Below are positions 1 to 15,100 of a stretch of 64,000 nucleotides of DNA, piece by piece; position 1 is the stretch's first letter, and every line of letters starts with the position of its first letter. The notes under the pieces are model-generated. The model was not told the origin of the DNA and did not search any database. It saw only the letters and a program-made list of their open reading frames with translations. A program made the position numbers and the translations under genes. The DNA comes from Gavia stellata (lineage: Eukaryota > Chordata > Aves > Gaviiformes > Gaviidae): contig NC_082604.1 of assembly GCF_030936135.1 (NCBI RefSeq), positions 7,137,001 to 7,201,000 of the forward strand, read 5' to 3'.

Positions 1-743
1 TCTCAGCCACATTAATCCTGTGAAAGCAGTGACTCACCTAGTAATGGCTTTCCATAAATTAGGCAGCTAAAAATGGGTAGGAAGCGTGAAACCATTAACA
101 CTTCCTGTAGTGTAAATTCTCTCACTGCATGTGAAGAAAATCCATGGCAGTAAAAATAAAAAAGAGATGAAGGTGTCAGCACCCATCATGTTTAGATATG
201 TTGTTAATAATTCAAATCTTCCTCCTCTGGAGCGTATGGCTTTAGAATGAATCATTCTCTATTTCCTTTTTCAAATGAAAACTGAGGTTTTGTTGCTCAC
301 TGATTCCGTACGTTTTCTTCCCAGCTATTAAAAGAGAAGAAATTAATATGGTTAATTGCGTGTGTGGCCAGCATCATCTCATAGTAGTATGCTACTGTGA
401 GCAATGTTTTTTGTATGTTACCATCTTCCATACATCAGCACTGAAATGGAAATGATTGGTGGCAAAATTGACAATATACAAAAGACAAGCCATACGTTGC
501 TTTGGGAAACAAAAAGAGATGGAATAGGAGACACTGCACTTTTGAACCCATGAATGGTTTTTGGGAGTAGCACTCCCTTTTACTCCACAGAGCGGGTCAG
601 TTGCTGTGGGCCTGGCAGGAACAGTGTGTGCCAAAGGGCCACCACTGTGATTACCACTTCGTAGAAGTGGAACATAAAGGTTGAAAACCGACGTTTCAGG
701 ATCAGTATCTAAATTTGGCTGCTGAACTAAGATAGGTGGTACC

Positions 744-764
744 AAAAAAAAAAAAAAAAAAAAA
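744..764 (+). repeat. 21-base A run
   Basis: Uninterrupted A tract with no identifiable SINE or processed transcript beside it. On the minus strand it forms a T tract ahead of a weak acceptor-like cttag. Confidence 0.8.
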
Positions 765-2309
765 GCCTTTGTTCAACATCCTGGTTTATTGCTTTTGAAG
801 GAATTAAAGATTTTGCTAATTATGAGGTGCCAGGCTACTAGCCCTTATATACACACATCTGTATAGGCCCAGAATGTAACCAGTAAGCAGCGATTGCTGC
901 AGAGTTTGGTTAAGCTCCACAACTCCAAATATCTATTTTAGATACTAAAAGCAAGAGACAACTGTGGTGCCAGGCATAACAAAGTGCACAATTTTCTCTT
1001 GACACAGAAAGGACTAGAACAGACCCGTTCTCCTAGAAAAGGTGAGAGAAGCATGGGCCTCATACTCAGAGCTGGCAAAGGCCACAATACTGTAACAGTG
1101 CTTGGCATATTCCATAAGTCACCCAGTGGCAGCTGTCCTTCAATTACTGCTTCTACATTTTGTTGTCATCCTGTTATCAAGAATTCTGAATATCAAATAT
1201 TCAGGTCAAGGTCTTTTATCTTCTCATTACTAGATAGGTACAGTAAAAACATTTCTAATCAAAATCATTTGTTCTCTTCAACCCAGTCTTGCTGCATCGA
1301 GTTCCCATCACTTTTTGTTTCTCTGGCCTATACTACATCAAACTAAACAAGATCTTAAGAGAATAGATGATAGAAGTGCTTTGCTATTAATAACTGGATT
1401 TTGCACTCATGTTGCTCTACTCCTTCTGGACTCTGCACCCACTGGAATCTACTCCTTTACGTAATTCTTTCTCATCATGGGGACAGACAAGAGAGACTAC
1501 TGCTCTTGCAGCTGCTGTAAAACAAGGAAAAAGAATTTCTAGTTTAAAGTGAAGCTGTCTAACAAAAAGAAAGTCTTACAATTTCATTTTTAATTAAGCT
1601 AAATGTATTTAATTTGAAGTTGCCTGTGAGGTGGAAGCAACACACTTCCTACATCAGTTCAGCCACTACTTGGAAGTTAAAAAAATCACATGGCAGAGAA
1701 GCACACACAAAGCCCAGGCAGTATTAATGAGGAGAGAGGCCTGGGAGACTAGGATTTACCAGGGCCTTAATCCCTCTCGCCCCATCTGGTAACAATATGT
1801 CTCTCACAGCATACGGTCACAGGCAAGACACTGCACTTCAAAATACACTCCCGTATTGATCAGCTCTCCATCAGATCATCAATACAGAGATGTCCCACAT
1901 ATGCAAACTTTTCTTGCCTCCAGTTACTATACAAATCTACTGCCTTTTTCAAAATAAACTTCTGTAGACAGAAAAACAAGAGGGGCAAGCGGGTGTTGCT
2001 AAGAAGAGCAGGCAACAAACAGGTTCTCACTCAATGTAGACATCTCTGGCAATCCAGGAAACAACCAGCAGGTTTGTGGAGATGCAACTACTCAAATGGA
2101 TAAAGAAATAAACCAGAGGGCAAACAGCAACACCTACAGATAGTTCTGGGTGGCTGAGTATCTCTCAGTAGATCCAACACTTACTTTGTAATTAGTGCAT
2201 ATGAACCTCCTGGTGCATGTAAAACAGTGGCACAAGTCCCCTGGGACTTCTGCTTTTGTGATGGGACTGGAGAAAGGATGGGTGACTAAATGGGAGAAGT
2301 GACGTGCGG

Positions 2310-2368
2310 CTTCTGCTCTGCCATAGAAACCCAGCATAGCCTTGGACAAAGTCACCTGATCCCAGCTT
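2310..2368 (+). mobile_element. possible MIR-like SINE fossil
   Basis: CTGCTCTGCCATAGAAACCC, AGCATAGCCTTGGACAAAGT, CACCTGATC resembles the MIR core around GCTCTGCCACTTACTAGCTG and GACCTTGGGCAAGTCACTTA. About 55 bases, plus orientation, weaker than the copy near 31 kb. Confidence 0.4.
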
Positions 2369-5300
2369 CTTGAGAGGCATTTCAAATGTCTGATTCCCAC
2401 TGATGTATACACCACTGAGAGCAAGATCTTTGAGGATCTGACTTTGTGCCTTAGCTGTAGTTCTCTGTTTCTATTTCTGTATGATTGTGAGGCATCAAAC
2501 ACTGCAGCAATGAAGAAGGCACATAGATACCTATAGCAGTACAGATGATCTTTGATAACAATAACGTTAACAAAAGTTTTTCCAGAGTTCTTCACCCATG
2601 AACATTTGCTAGCTCACCAGAAGGGTTTCTGCCTTTTTTTCTTTGATAAACTCTATATATTTTTGACCCTAGCAGGACCTAATCAGACTATTAAAGTGAC
2701 TTAAAGAGTTCCTACAATTACATCAGTCTTGCATCAGTCTGAGAGGGTCTGGTTGCACTACAGGGTGCATTCAGCTGTAGTCACCAGCACAGAGCACTGC
2801 AATAGAGCAACTCCAAGGCTACCTCAACATTGCATAAGCAGAGGCTGTGCCAGGCATGAGGAAAGAAATCCCTATTCCCACAAATAGCCCTTTACCTACA
2901 ACATATAATCTCAAGTACTTAGCTAGCCATCTAACTATCCTTTATCTCCAACAAAAAAACCACTCTTTCCTATTTCCCTCTTTTATGTTTGAAGCTACTA
3001 TTTTCTCCAGGTATTTTTTTTTACATTGTCATAATCCATTAACTTCATGTGCTTTGATCTTCCCATAGGGAATTTATTTTCTCTCTTTAAAGATCTTTTC
3101 TAGTGAGAAAATACTTTCCCCGGTCCATAGCTTCTGTTCCTTTCACATGTCACAGCATGACTGCTTTTTTTCTTCTTTTTTTAAATTTATTAACATTTAA
3201 GAAATCAGATTTCAAATTAGAAGCAAGCCAGGCAAGTTTATTCCTGGTGGCACAAGATGTGGCCTCTGATGAAAAATCTAAAAGATAGACATTGTGCATA
3301 CACTGCTGGAGCAAATTCACTCCACAAAAGGTTTTGCAAGGTAGAGTAGTTACAGGAGGGCAAAGATAGTCAAAGGTAGTCAGAGTTAGTCATAGATCAA
3401 AGGTGAGAAAAGAGGCAAAAAAGAAAGAGCAAGGCAGAGATGGTTATGTTTTACCCCGGTAACCCACTTTACGTGAGCCTCACTGGACCGGAACATCTTT
3501 CCTTCTACCAGCATCATGCTATTACAACCTGTTGCTCCTCAATTTCACTCACTACTTAACTGGTACTTACTATCATATGTATCACCAAACACCAGGCACA
3601 CTTGCAGGTGTTACAAAGAGCCATGTAGAGCAGAAGCCATCACCCTGAAGCCACCTTCCCAGCCAAACAGTGAGTAAGGGTTGTTGCAGGCTGTTTTATT
3701 TCCTAGTACTTTGAGAGAAGAAACATTCAGGAAGAGGATAGAAGTCTTAATTTCTTTTGAAATGTAAATTTCTGGAGCATTATGATGGAGACACAATCCC
3801 GCAATTCTGTGAGACAAATTTGGAGGCCTCAGCAAAAGGAAGACATTCGTTAAAGCTCTGGGACAATCGTAAGCATGTAGGAGAACTGTGTAAATCATTT
3901 TTACTCTCTTATACTACTCAGTTTAAACCAGGATGTTCCATCTTCTCTCATAATTCCCATTAAGAGTTGCTAATTCTGAAAGGGAGAAAAAAAATCCATA
4001 AAATATATACAATGGCTATATTTGTCTTAGTTTTCCAACAAGATTTTAATTCTTCTTTGGTTCATTTCTCAGTGTTTATATGGTGTAAATCTGCGCAGTG
4101 CTGAGATTGCCAGTAGCACTGTCTTAAAGACACAGAAGGGTATTTTGATTGGTTTTAGCCTATTAAAACCATTACCCTAATTAAAATACACGTTTGTTCC
4201 CCCACTTAAAAAAGCTCTGTCTTGCAGACAGGTGTTTTTAGAGGGAAATCTCTCACTCCCCTCTTCAGGGAGTCTTCAACCTTATGCATTCACTTGAACT
4301 TTCAGTCACTGTCTGCTTGTCTGATCCATGTTGTTGCTCTGCCCTGGTGTACCAGATGTGAGAGACCCAGGGCCTATGGGCCGTTTACACATTTCTCTCA
4401 ATTTCAGCCAATTGTATATGGCTAATACAGGACTACTGCCTTATTCCAAGAATCAGTTTGCTTTACTTACATGTATATTACAGACTGAGGATAAGGAGGA
4501 ATGAGAAAGATGCTGGAAGCATCCTCTTCTACCTAGTATGTTATTATACAGTCCACAATCTTGGAGTTTTATGAACAGGGCTAGTTCCTGTGCAGTCAAT
4601 AGCCACACACTATCCCTCTATGAAATGTACTCTCTATTTCTCTGATGCTATAGACACATGACTTAAAAGACTTATAGACACATGACTGTTTTGTTGTCAT
4701 TAAACTTCTTCTAAAGGATAACTCCACATAGAGAATATAAGCAACAACACATCCTGTGTAAAGCAAAGTACTACCAGGACAAAAGGAGTACTCTTCAAAG
4801 CCAGATTGCCTGAACTGGAACAACAGCCACCTCAGTGGACTGGAGATGAGGCCCCAAAACTGAGAGGCTGAATTCCAACATTTTAATTTGTCAAACAACT
4901 TCTCCATTTTAGATAGTCTGAAAACAAAACGAATTGCCTATCCCAAAACAACCTACGTAATGCACACACGTGCGAAAAATCTCAGGTTTTTATTTCTAAA
5001 GACAGAGCAAAACACTGAGTTGTCAAATAGAACATGTTTTGCATCGTAACGCTCATATGCAGAATAGCTCTTGCACGGCATCAAATTGGGCATTCTCTAT
5101 ATGCATTTGCACAAAGCAGCTGTCATTAAAAACATGAGCAATTTGAAAAAAATCTGCATGCTCCTAGGCAGAGGTGTTTGTTCCTGTGCTGAATATCTTC
5201 TCACCTAGAAATCTCACACTTCTCATGGAGTATTAATATCTTCTCTCATAATCTTTGTGAAGTCAACTTATTTGTCTTTTTGATTTCCAAGTTAAGCATC

Positions 5301-8117
5301 CTGAGCTTTTATCTGAATATGCCCAAGAGCAAGTTCTATATAAAATCTATTCTGTACTTGGAAAGACAATACACATTACATTCTGGAAAAGTAAAGGCTT
5401 CTTAAGAAGAACCCTATTTTGATTATAGCAGCAACTATAAGGAATTCCCAGTTCCAAACACCCTCCATTACTTGGGCAGAGGTCTAGTAATTAAAGGTAA
5501 CTAACCAAAGTCCTTGAGTCTTTTTCTTTTCTTTTTTTTTTTTACGGGAAAGGAGAGCCAATTACAATATCTTCCCTTTGTTCCACTTTGAAGACAGGAG
5601 GACAGAGACAGCACTAATTTCCTTCTCTGTGCAATAGTGAGGCGGTGTAATATCTCATGTAGCAGTGGGTTGTGCATCCCAGTCTATTCTTGTGTCCTCT
5701 TCATTCATTCTCTCTGTAGCTATAGTAAAAAGGAAGCAGAAGCAATCTCCTCCATCCCAAAGATATGTGATCCCTGATTCAGCCCTGCTATAGGGCTTAT
5801 TGACAGACATAGATTAGCAGTAGAAGCAATGGTATTGCCCAGGTAATAGTTCTTGCATGAATACTACATAGGGAGATTTATCATGGTGCTTCATTTCTAG
5901 CAGGGCAGAGATCCTATTTCTCTTCAGTGTAGGTGTTCAGTACAAAGCCACTCAGCCTTTGTCCAAAAACCTCTTTAACTGGAAACAGGGAAAGGATGGC
6001 TTAGCATGACCACCTCTCTACCTCTGCGTGTACATAGCAACCCTACCTACTAGAGTTCTACTAGCTAATTAAAAGAACTTGGGAGAGAGAAAGCTTTGCT
6101 TAAACTTTCAAGTCTCCATTAAGAGACAGTATTGGGCTGTTTGGTCTGTTCAGAGGTCACACCATCTCTCATGTGCCTAGTATTTTTGCAAATGCTGAGG
6201 CATCCGTGATGCTGATATTTGAGATGTGAGATTAAAGTAAAAGAAGCCTTCTCCATCCTGACAATTCTCATTTTTCTGTACTACTCCTGAGAGAAGGATT
6301 TACAAGGTTGGAGCTTGGTAGAATAGAAAATGCAAAGGCTTTTCTGAAATTCAAAAGGTCTGTTTGGCGTAAGAAAGAGTCAAGGCTCTCACCTTAATTC
6401 CTCACATATTCTAAATTCATTTTCTTCTGACCTCAGCCTACAACCAGTCTTTTCTGTTATGAAAGAATGAAGCCAGGTTCGCCTTGTTTCTTCTCTCAAA
6501 CAGACGGCCAAGAAGAATAAATGCAGATTGTTCTACTTTGACCAAATTAAAGGAAATTGTAGCTCAGAGCAGAGGGATTCCCTTTGTTTATTTGACAACA
6601 CAAGGCAATTTCTGCAATCCTGTCTCCTGTCACCACTGACAGCCTGCTTGATATGTTTCTGCTGTTAGAGCCCTGAAACGCACGCTACCATCCCAGTACA
6701 GATTCAAAGGAAGGTCATTTCCACGGGAAGTTAGGCTAGGAGCCCTCTGTCACTTGGAGCTGTAGTTGATGCTTGCTGGTTGGTGAGTCTATAATCAATC
6801 TGCAATCAAGCCACCTCAGGAAGGGAAAAGTCTCAAATACAGGTGGACAAGTCACATTCACCACTGGGAAGTTGCAGGGGAAGGCAGATTTCGAGATAGA
6901 CCATCTGCGCGTTAACAAGAGACCACAGTGAAAACAACAGAAAACTGTATTCAGCGTATGAGTCACTGCCTAAGACACCTGGTTGCCGGAGACTGTTATG
7001 TGACTGTGCTGTCAAGAGACTGAATGTTGGCTCGGTGCAGCAAGCTGCAAGTGTAAACACCTATATTTGTCTCCTCTTCCCCATACGCTCACCAAGTTGC
7101 TATCCCCTGTCTGTTACTCACAATACTTCCTCACCACCCTTCAAATAAGAGGAGTTTCGCATTTTTTATCCTAAATCCCAGATGATAATTTCTTTAAAGA
7201 TATTAAGAAATCTTTATCAAGTACCTTCCATTGCTATTTACATGCATAATCCCATAACCAACCTGCACAATCAGTTTCAAGGCAAAACAAAGATTACAGA
7301 AATAAACATAAGCCTTTGAGGAAAAATCCTTTCAACTAGAGGAGTTTTGCAAATGGTTGCATATATCCAAACACTGAAGCACAACTAGTCTGGTTCAGGT
7401 TGGGGGAACAGCTGCCTTTGCTGTAAACCAGATTCAGTCCTATAGACAAGGAATGCTAGAACAAACCCAGAGACAAGCACCATCACCAAACTAAAAAACA
7501 AAACAAAACAAAAAAAAAAGTGTGCTATTTTAAATTAAATTAACATTTGGCTAGTCACTGCTTAAATTTTGTTAAGTGTTTTACAATATTTGGGAAATTT
7601 TCAGGTTCACTCAGCAAAGTATGTAATGCTTAATTCATTGGGAGTTACCTTCTGAACTACATTTTTTTCTACTTTTTTTTAATGTTTTCCTTCATGTTAT
7701 ACAATGTTACTGCAGCATCTCAGAGAGAAAATACCTTGTACAGAATGATTTAGCTCTGAGCTGAGCATGATCTAGAGCCAGTAGCCACGTTGCCTCTAAG
7801 GATTTTGGATTTAAATTCCTAAACAGATATGACTTCTTGGACTCCTTTTCCCTTTGCTGGGTAGCACTTGATTTTCTAAGGGACTTCAATACTAGCAACC
7901 ACTCAGTGCAATCAAACTTAAGGCTTCTAGAGTTCTTTCTGGAGTTGCTATGAGAACTACAGATTCCTCCAAGACTACAGCAAGTTACTCGGAAATGTTG
8001 GTACCTCTTGTTCACTGACAGGGCACAGGAACAAGGGTATTTCTGAGAGAGGAACTCCGCTCTTCTCTCTTGGTACAAGGCTCCCTTCCCCAAGGTGCAG
8101 GCCCCCTCTTGATCCAT

Positions 8118-8134
8118 ACACACACACACACACA
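8118..8134 (+). repeat. (AC)n microsatellite
   Basis: 17 bases of alternating A and C. Confidence 0.9.
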
Positions 8135-11100
8135 ATCTGACTTTTTAAGCTATTTTCTCTGTCCAAATATAGAGAGTGTTTGATTCTGTAATTGTTATGT
8201 TTTAGTCTAAGTCAAAGTGCCTTCTTTCTGCATGACAAGTTTCACCATCCAGACTGCTCATGAAATAGGAAGGGCTGGGAGAGGGGACTCAGGACTGAAA
8301 ACAGGCTTTATTTCTAAAACTGTGGTGGTGAAGGAGAAACAGCTATCTGGGAGTCAGCAACAAGGAAAATTTCAACTTGCATAGTTCGTAACTGGCTTTG
8401 CCAGGTGGGGGTTAAACAAGAAAAGCACCTGCCAGCTGTGATTTCTGTTAGGAGGTCATTCTACTGCTAAAACATTTCGCTCTCTGCACAGAACTTAAAA
8501 TGAAATCTGCTCATTCTCCCCTAGAGTTAACTGCATAAAACTGATTGTCACAACAAGGGCAATGAACATGCTAAGGCAAGGGTCTTTGCTTTAACATTGC
8601 TGCTGTAGCCACGCATCAATTATGAAGATGAAATACATGAGACCATGTTGCTTCATGTACCTGAAGCAATTGAGAACTGACATGAAAAATGTGCAGGTCA
8701 GTGTCAACAAGCCAAGACACATGGGGCATATTCTGCCTTTCCATTCCCTTCTCCTAGTCTCCCTAAAATGTTCAATGCAAAGAGAAAAGCATCAAAATGT
8801 TAAGTGACTTAAAATATTTTTGTATTTATATCATCTAGTAAACAAAGTTGCTGAAAAATGTCACTGTGTGATCTTCGTATATGTGTGGGAGACAATATCA
8901 CAGCTGTCAGGGAATGACTGTACAGCTCCTTGCTGGAAAGAAGAAATCAAACATTTCAGAAGCAGACTTTTATAGCCTGGTGGGATCTCTGCTAAACACT
9001 TGGGATATCCAGACTGTCGATTGCTTCCAGGAAGGTATCTGCTGATTCATCCTGGCAGTACCCATTCTCAAGCTGAGCTCTCCCCAGATCCCAATCAGCA
9101 GAAAGGCTCTCAACCACAGCGCTGACACCAGCTCAGAGAATTCTGCCTTGAAATTCTTGGGTAAGCTGATGGACTATAAATCATCATCAAATCTCAGTCA
9201 GTTTTTGAAGTGTAGGAAACAACCAGATAACCAAAGCCTTCTGAAAGGACTGTTTTGTCACTCAGTGCACTTGTGACGGAAAACAAATGACATTATATTT
9301 GTACACAACTGTCTCCTACAAATATGGGTACTTGGCCAGAACCAGTCCTAGCAAATCAGGCCTGCAGCATCCACCACTCTCACCCTACACAAGGGATGCA
9401 AGGGCATTCTGCCAGAGTTTTGCTTATTGATGCTCAGTCTGATGTCTATTTAGGAATCTTTGCATTTTTACCAATAGGCAAGTCCAATTATCTTGTGGTA
9501 ACTGTTTTATAAGATTTGATCCCACTCAGGATGTTCGGCAGCACAAAGTGCCATGCCAATCGGTTCAGCTGCTCAGTGATAGCACAAAGTGCTCTATCCC
9601 TTTCAGGGTTAGATGACAACTTTGCTTGTGCTGCTATTGATTAAAGCTCTTTGTTTCTTTGCTTCCCTTCCCCTTTCCCCATCTGAATTGTCACCATGGG
9701 TGACAGCTGTTGGGTGCAGCTATTCTTTCTGTGCACACACTGGAAACGGATACTACTGGAGACACATGAAGGAAAGAGAAGGGGGAACCATTCTCTATCA
9801 GAGCTATCGGCAAACCTAACTGGAGTTCAGGAAGCTTTCCCACAGATCAACCTAAAAGAGCGTATGTGTGTGTGAGAGAGAGAGGGGAAGAGAGAATTTT
9901 TGTCTCTCTTTACAGTGTTGTTCAGGATCACTGAGAGCAATAAGAAATGTCTGGTCTCAGAATTCCCCTCTAAATTCCAAAATAACATACAAAACACTAT
10001 CCCATGTGATAGTCTGTACCAACAGCTGGGGGATAACAGCAGACCAGGTTTATGCTTTCAAACAGCAGTGCCCTTTGCCTTACTGCAGCACACTGTAATT
10101 AAGGCCCTGAGTAGGGCCAGATTCACTAGCATGATAAAGAGGAGCTATTTTAGTATGTGAATTCAAATGAACAAATGTAATTTCTAACCATTAACCTCCT
10201 GAAGTAGGTAACAAGTGGGTTTAGGGATAATTAATGATTTCCATAGTTTCTAGGAAAGCTTTACCAGGACCCATATAGTTCTAAAATGCTGGCACATTGC
10301 GTGACTCAGGACCTCAGTGTCTAAAAGGGCAACTGATGCATTATAACACCCCCCACCCCCCAGAGCCAGCACCTTGGCCTTCCTGTGGGTGCAGAGGAGA
10401 TGCTGAGAAGCCTGTGGAGCCAATTCCCAAGTCCTTTCCTTCACAGATCCACTCTTGCTCTTATATAGGCAACTGTGTTTCAGTAGAGCTGAGTACTTAG
10501 GGTGCATTGCTCACTTTGAAGGTTCCAAAAAGAACCTTAATTAATTCCAGCAAGAACTGCAGTTCGTAAGGCTCACTGAGAAAACTCACTCCTCACGTCT
10601 TCTCCAAAGGCACATGAAATCTAGACTGAGGAAGGAGATCTGGAGAGGCAGGGAAGATGCTGGGCTAAGGATCTGTCCTGCTTCTGACAGCCCAAAACCA
10701 AGAGGTACCTGCTACCAGCATGGATATAAGGAGCTCTCTCTGCCCAGCGTGCCCATAGAGCTCCTGTATGGCTCCACAGATGAAGGATCCACCTCTGCAG
10801 CCATGCCCTGAAGCAACACAGTCCTTTGTGCTAATTTGACAGCCACCATCTTGCTAGATAAACCAGGGATTAAACCCACCATTTCCAGAAGTTACAAACC
10901 GAGCCGCAAAAGCCACAGCTCCGTAGCAGTGGGTCACAACTCCTGTCTTGGTCAGCACACCACTCCTTGGTAACCTTGCCTACTACCAGCAATTCCTATC
11001 TCTTCCAGTCTGCTGCATGTGACGGTGAGATTTGCTTCTTCTCTGTTATGGATCTGGACACCCTAACTTGATATAAGCACATACGGTTTTATTAATATGT

Positions 11101-11562
11101 GCACTCTGCACTACTGAGATAGCATTTACAGGGGAACAGAACGATAGCTTTTTCCAAACTACCAAGCTATTGCAAGACATGGTGCGGAGAGATGGGAGCA
11201 GACACCAAGCTAGAGAAGATTGCATTGAATATGAAAGATGAGAAAGCTTGCTTGCAGGGAACCTGGGTTTTCTTCTCTGTGGGAAGAACATGAACTTTTG
11301 CATTCAAGCCAAATTTAATAATGCATTCCACTGATCTGCTTTTTTTTTTTTTAAACTCCCACATTTCCTCCCTTCCCGAACACCGTATGTTTTCCCCCTT
11401 CCATTACAGGTATTTCTGCAGCATCCACTACCAACAGGTTGAAGATGAAAGTGCTACCAAGTTATCATGGATGAAAAGTCAAAATCTTGAATGTTTGAGA
11501 AACAGCCAAATGTTAGTTTAATTAACTTCAACATATTCAATTTTGACTGACCTTTTCAAACA

Positions 11563-11672
11563 GAATCACAGAAGGGCTGAGGTTGGAAGGAACCTCTGGA
11601 GATCATCCAGTCCAATGCTCTGCTCAAAGCAGGGCCCACGAGATGAGGTTGCTTAGGACACTGTCCAGTCAG
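11563..11672 (-). mobile_element. CR1 LINE, 5'-truncated 3' end
   Basis: GAATCACAGAAGGGCTGAGG and the following TTGGAAGGAACCTCTGGAGA, then ATCATCCAGTCCAA and CTGCTCAAAGCAGG, are the reverse complement of the conserved 3' end of avian CR1 elements. About 110 bp survive. CR1 is the dominant LINE of birds and is typically truncated at the 5' end like this. Confidence 0.9.
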
Positions 11673-12122
11673 ATTTTTTAGTATCTCCAAAAACAGTTCA
11701 CAAAATATCTCTCCTGATCACGTGCACTACAGTCCTTTAAGAAGTTATTTAAAACCAAATTTTGCAACTTCATTTCAAAGAATGCAAAGAAGTCTTTTGA
11801 TAATTTTGTAACATAACACATTTTCCCCACATCCAGAATGGGAAATAAGAAAAAACTTTTCCCTACAATAACTGCATTTTTAATACTGTTCAATTTTTCA
11901 ATTTCGTTTTCCAATTAAAATTTTAAAAGTTCTATATATAAATTCCCATCTGGACCTGGTGTGAGCATCTTAAAAGAAAATCAGCATCTACCCAGTATCA
12001 GGCACTAACAACAGTTCAGTACAACACTTAGCACTCTGTATTTCCTCTCTTCAATTCTTTTGTAGAGTAAGGAGTTTTGTAAACTCCGTGTACAATTCCT
12101 TTCCTAATTAGATTCCAGCATA

Positions 12123-12170
12123 AGGACACCATTCAATGAAGCAGGACACCATTTGATGAAGCAGGACACA
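12123..12170 (+). repeat. 20-bp tandem duplication
   Basis: AGGACACCATTCAATGAAGC (12123-12142) is followed by AGGACACCATTTGATGAAGC (12143-12162) and the start of a third unit (AGGACACA). Two mismatches between units. Confidence 0.85.
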
Positions 12171-15100
12171 TAGCCTCCACCGTATTCCCACCGCCCATCA
12201 GTTCTGTTTCTGTCTCTAGCTTCTTGCAAAGGCTGTCTCAATTCTGCATGGTATTGACATGGTTCATAATAATAAAAACTTCAGTGAAGTTCACAGCACT
12301 GACTCCTCACAAAAACAAAGTGTTAGCTATTTGATGCTTCCGAAACACAAGCAAACTATAGCTCTGATTTATAAATATGCAGTGACAGATCAAGGAACTT
12401 GCTCGGGTAATTCAGATCATTTGGTCAGGAACATCCATTCTAATTACTTCACCCAGTACAGAAGCTACAATGTAACTGCAACTGACAAAACACTTACTTG
12501 CAAATGTACAGACAGATCTTTTTCAATGAGTTGCTACTTTACGCAGAAAAACGTAAGGTGGTCATAACTGAGCAGTTAAGAAAAAAACCACCTTGCGATC
12601 ATTTGGTGGTTGTTCAGTGGATAACGGAAAAGAGTTTAGAGGGCTCAAGTACAGACATCAGGGAAAAAGGAATAGCATCATTAAAAAACACCAGCCCAGT
12701 TAATTGCTGGTAATGGCTACAAGTAGAGAGTACTGAATGACATAGGTGAGGGGATATTCTCTCTCTGAGTTGTAATTGCCTAAAATGAGGAGTTCAGTCA
12801 ATTTGAACTTATTTGGGACAGTCTGTACTGTGCCTTCCAGGGCACCATAAACATTTGGCTAAAGCTGTCAGTGAGAATCTTCCATGCCTCCTGCGTCCTA
12901 CAAATGGTGGTAGAAGGGCGGTGGAAGGAAGGGGAGAACAGGTTTAATAGATTGCTTTCCTTTCTTCAACCATGCCTGTTCTCCCTGGGAGCATTCCGTA
13001 CATACACGTGCACACAAACATGGGTTTGCCTGGTGTTCTACAGCCTAATTATTGACTTTTCAGGAAGACATTAATTATGTAAATAGCATCTAAAAAGGGG
13101 AAATGCTCCTTTGGCAGGCTGATTCAGCTTCCACTATAGCCACTTCAAATGTCCTGTAGGTCACTCCATGGCTGGAACTACCTATGCAAAATGCCTGGAA
13201 GTCAACAGGAACAAGTTATGGCCAATGCATAGCAGAATGAATGATCGCTAAGTCACAAGGAAAGGGACCACCGAACTAAATATATTTGGCTTTCATCTAC
13301 CTCATATTAGCTTGTTTTGAAGAATGTTTATCATGACAGATATTCACTTTGTCTGTACTTGTCACATAGAATTCCCAGCTGCTCCCATTCTGGGATTATC
13401 TTCTTTGCTGAGGTCCTCAAGACACCATTCAGTGTGATCTCTCACTTTCAAACGCTCAACACCCAAATATCCAAAAGATTTATGACCTACTTGGGCCACC
13501 CTTACTTCAAATGTCAAGGGAGTGTATCAGGAATAACACTTAATATGAGCTAGAAGCATTTATTTCTAATGCAATACGAGAAGAAGATCCCTGTCTGCAT
13601 GATGCCACAAAAGGGCAAGTCAAGGGAAGCAAACAATGAACAAAACACATACATCCCTCTGTTAATGTCTCAAAGCAGCAGCCTAAACAACAGGTCCTAT
13701 TCCTAGTGCCCTTACTTCAAGGCTCTTATTCAGAGCTGTGAGCCTTAGAACCAGCAAACAAGGGTCAGAATAGAACCATGGTGAAAATGGGGTCCTTTTG
13801 CCTTCTCAGCATCCTCATGTACACAGCCCTGCTCCACTGAGTACAGCCTGGTTATTTTCACTACAAGCTCCATTGCATCCCTTAAATGAGAAGAACAACC
13901 ACTCCTTCATAGCTATGCTTGTGTGAACCAATACTACAAGACACTCAAACCATTAGTCCTTCTGGCTGACTGTAAGGAGGGGGGAACATCAGAAAATGTC
14001 AAGACTGAATCTAGCTTCTCTGGGTCTGAGGCAGCCAGCCACCAGATGTAAAACCCTGAGAGCTCCAGTGGACTCAAATCTTCCTGCCACCATGGATTTT
14101 CAGGACTCTTTTGGAATGTATTTCTAGGGGAACACAGACACTTACAGCACGGAACAGCTGCACCACTTCAAAAATTTACCCCTCCATTTCATGCTGGTTA
14201 TACTTTCCTAGGACATGCACTGGCTATATGCACTTTTGTAAGCCACTAAACTCCCTAAAAGCAGTGGATCAGGATTGTGTAGAGGATGGTACTAAATCGG
14301 TTTGTCTCTCCTGATCAGTACAAGTGAAGGGCAAGGTAGTGAGATTTTTCAGAGTTTCACAAAATTACACTGACAAAAGAAGGGCTGCTTTACTAACAGC
14401 AGGACACCATAGCCACCCCATTCTTTTCAGAGAAATTGAACAGACATTCAACCAGAACAGACTCATTACAACTGGTGGAACCATTTTAGTCCCGTCTGTC
14501 CCCTCCAGGATGTACTCCTTGCTGCTCTAAAACAGGCAGAAGGATGTTTTTTTTAGAAAGCTTTAACTGCTACCCTAGGAATGAGATACAGCAAGGCAAT
14601 TCTGCCCCAGGGAGAGCCAGGTGCTTTGCTTTGCTGCTTGTCTCACAACAGTTGCACCCTGCAATGGAGCACATTTGTGTTGGATTAATGTAATCAAAGG
14701 CACCCTGCTGTCTGGTCACTGACCTATCTGTAAACAACAGATGACATGATGCCATGAGCTTCTATTATATATAATTACCTATTGAGATGTGACCATTGTA
14801 AGAGAAACAAAACCATATACTTCACCTGCTGCTGTTAGTCTATTTTCCAGACAGGAACAAAGCCTATAACCGCCTCAGCTTTGAGCGCCATTTTCTTCTC
14901 CTCATCTCCCTTCACTGCTCCTTGTGTCTCCTCCAAGTAAGTTTGTGTGCTCTCCCTTACACCTGGAATAATCTTTGCAGCTGCACTGGCATGGTCCAAC
15001 CTTCTCTGTTCTTGCTTTAGGTCCCTCTTACATCCCTCTCCTTTCATTCAACCTTTTCCTGCCACAGCTTCTTCTCCTCTGCCTGCACCAAGGTGAAAGA

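Noticed and set aside
392..745. 117-codon minus-strand open frame behind a T tract
   Set aside because: It starts from a non-ATG codon, no product is recognisable, and open frames this long are expected by chance among six frames of 64 kb.
2134..2595. 153-codon minus-strand open frame with an acceptor-like gctgcag and a gtaagt donor
   Set aside because: The splice-like signals are tempting, but the frame overlaps a MIR-like repeat and the translation shows no domain or compositional bias of a real protein.
7707..8135. 142-codon minus-strand open frame
   Set aside because: It begins by translating the CA microsatellite (Cys-Val repeats) and has no further protein-like features.
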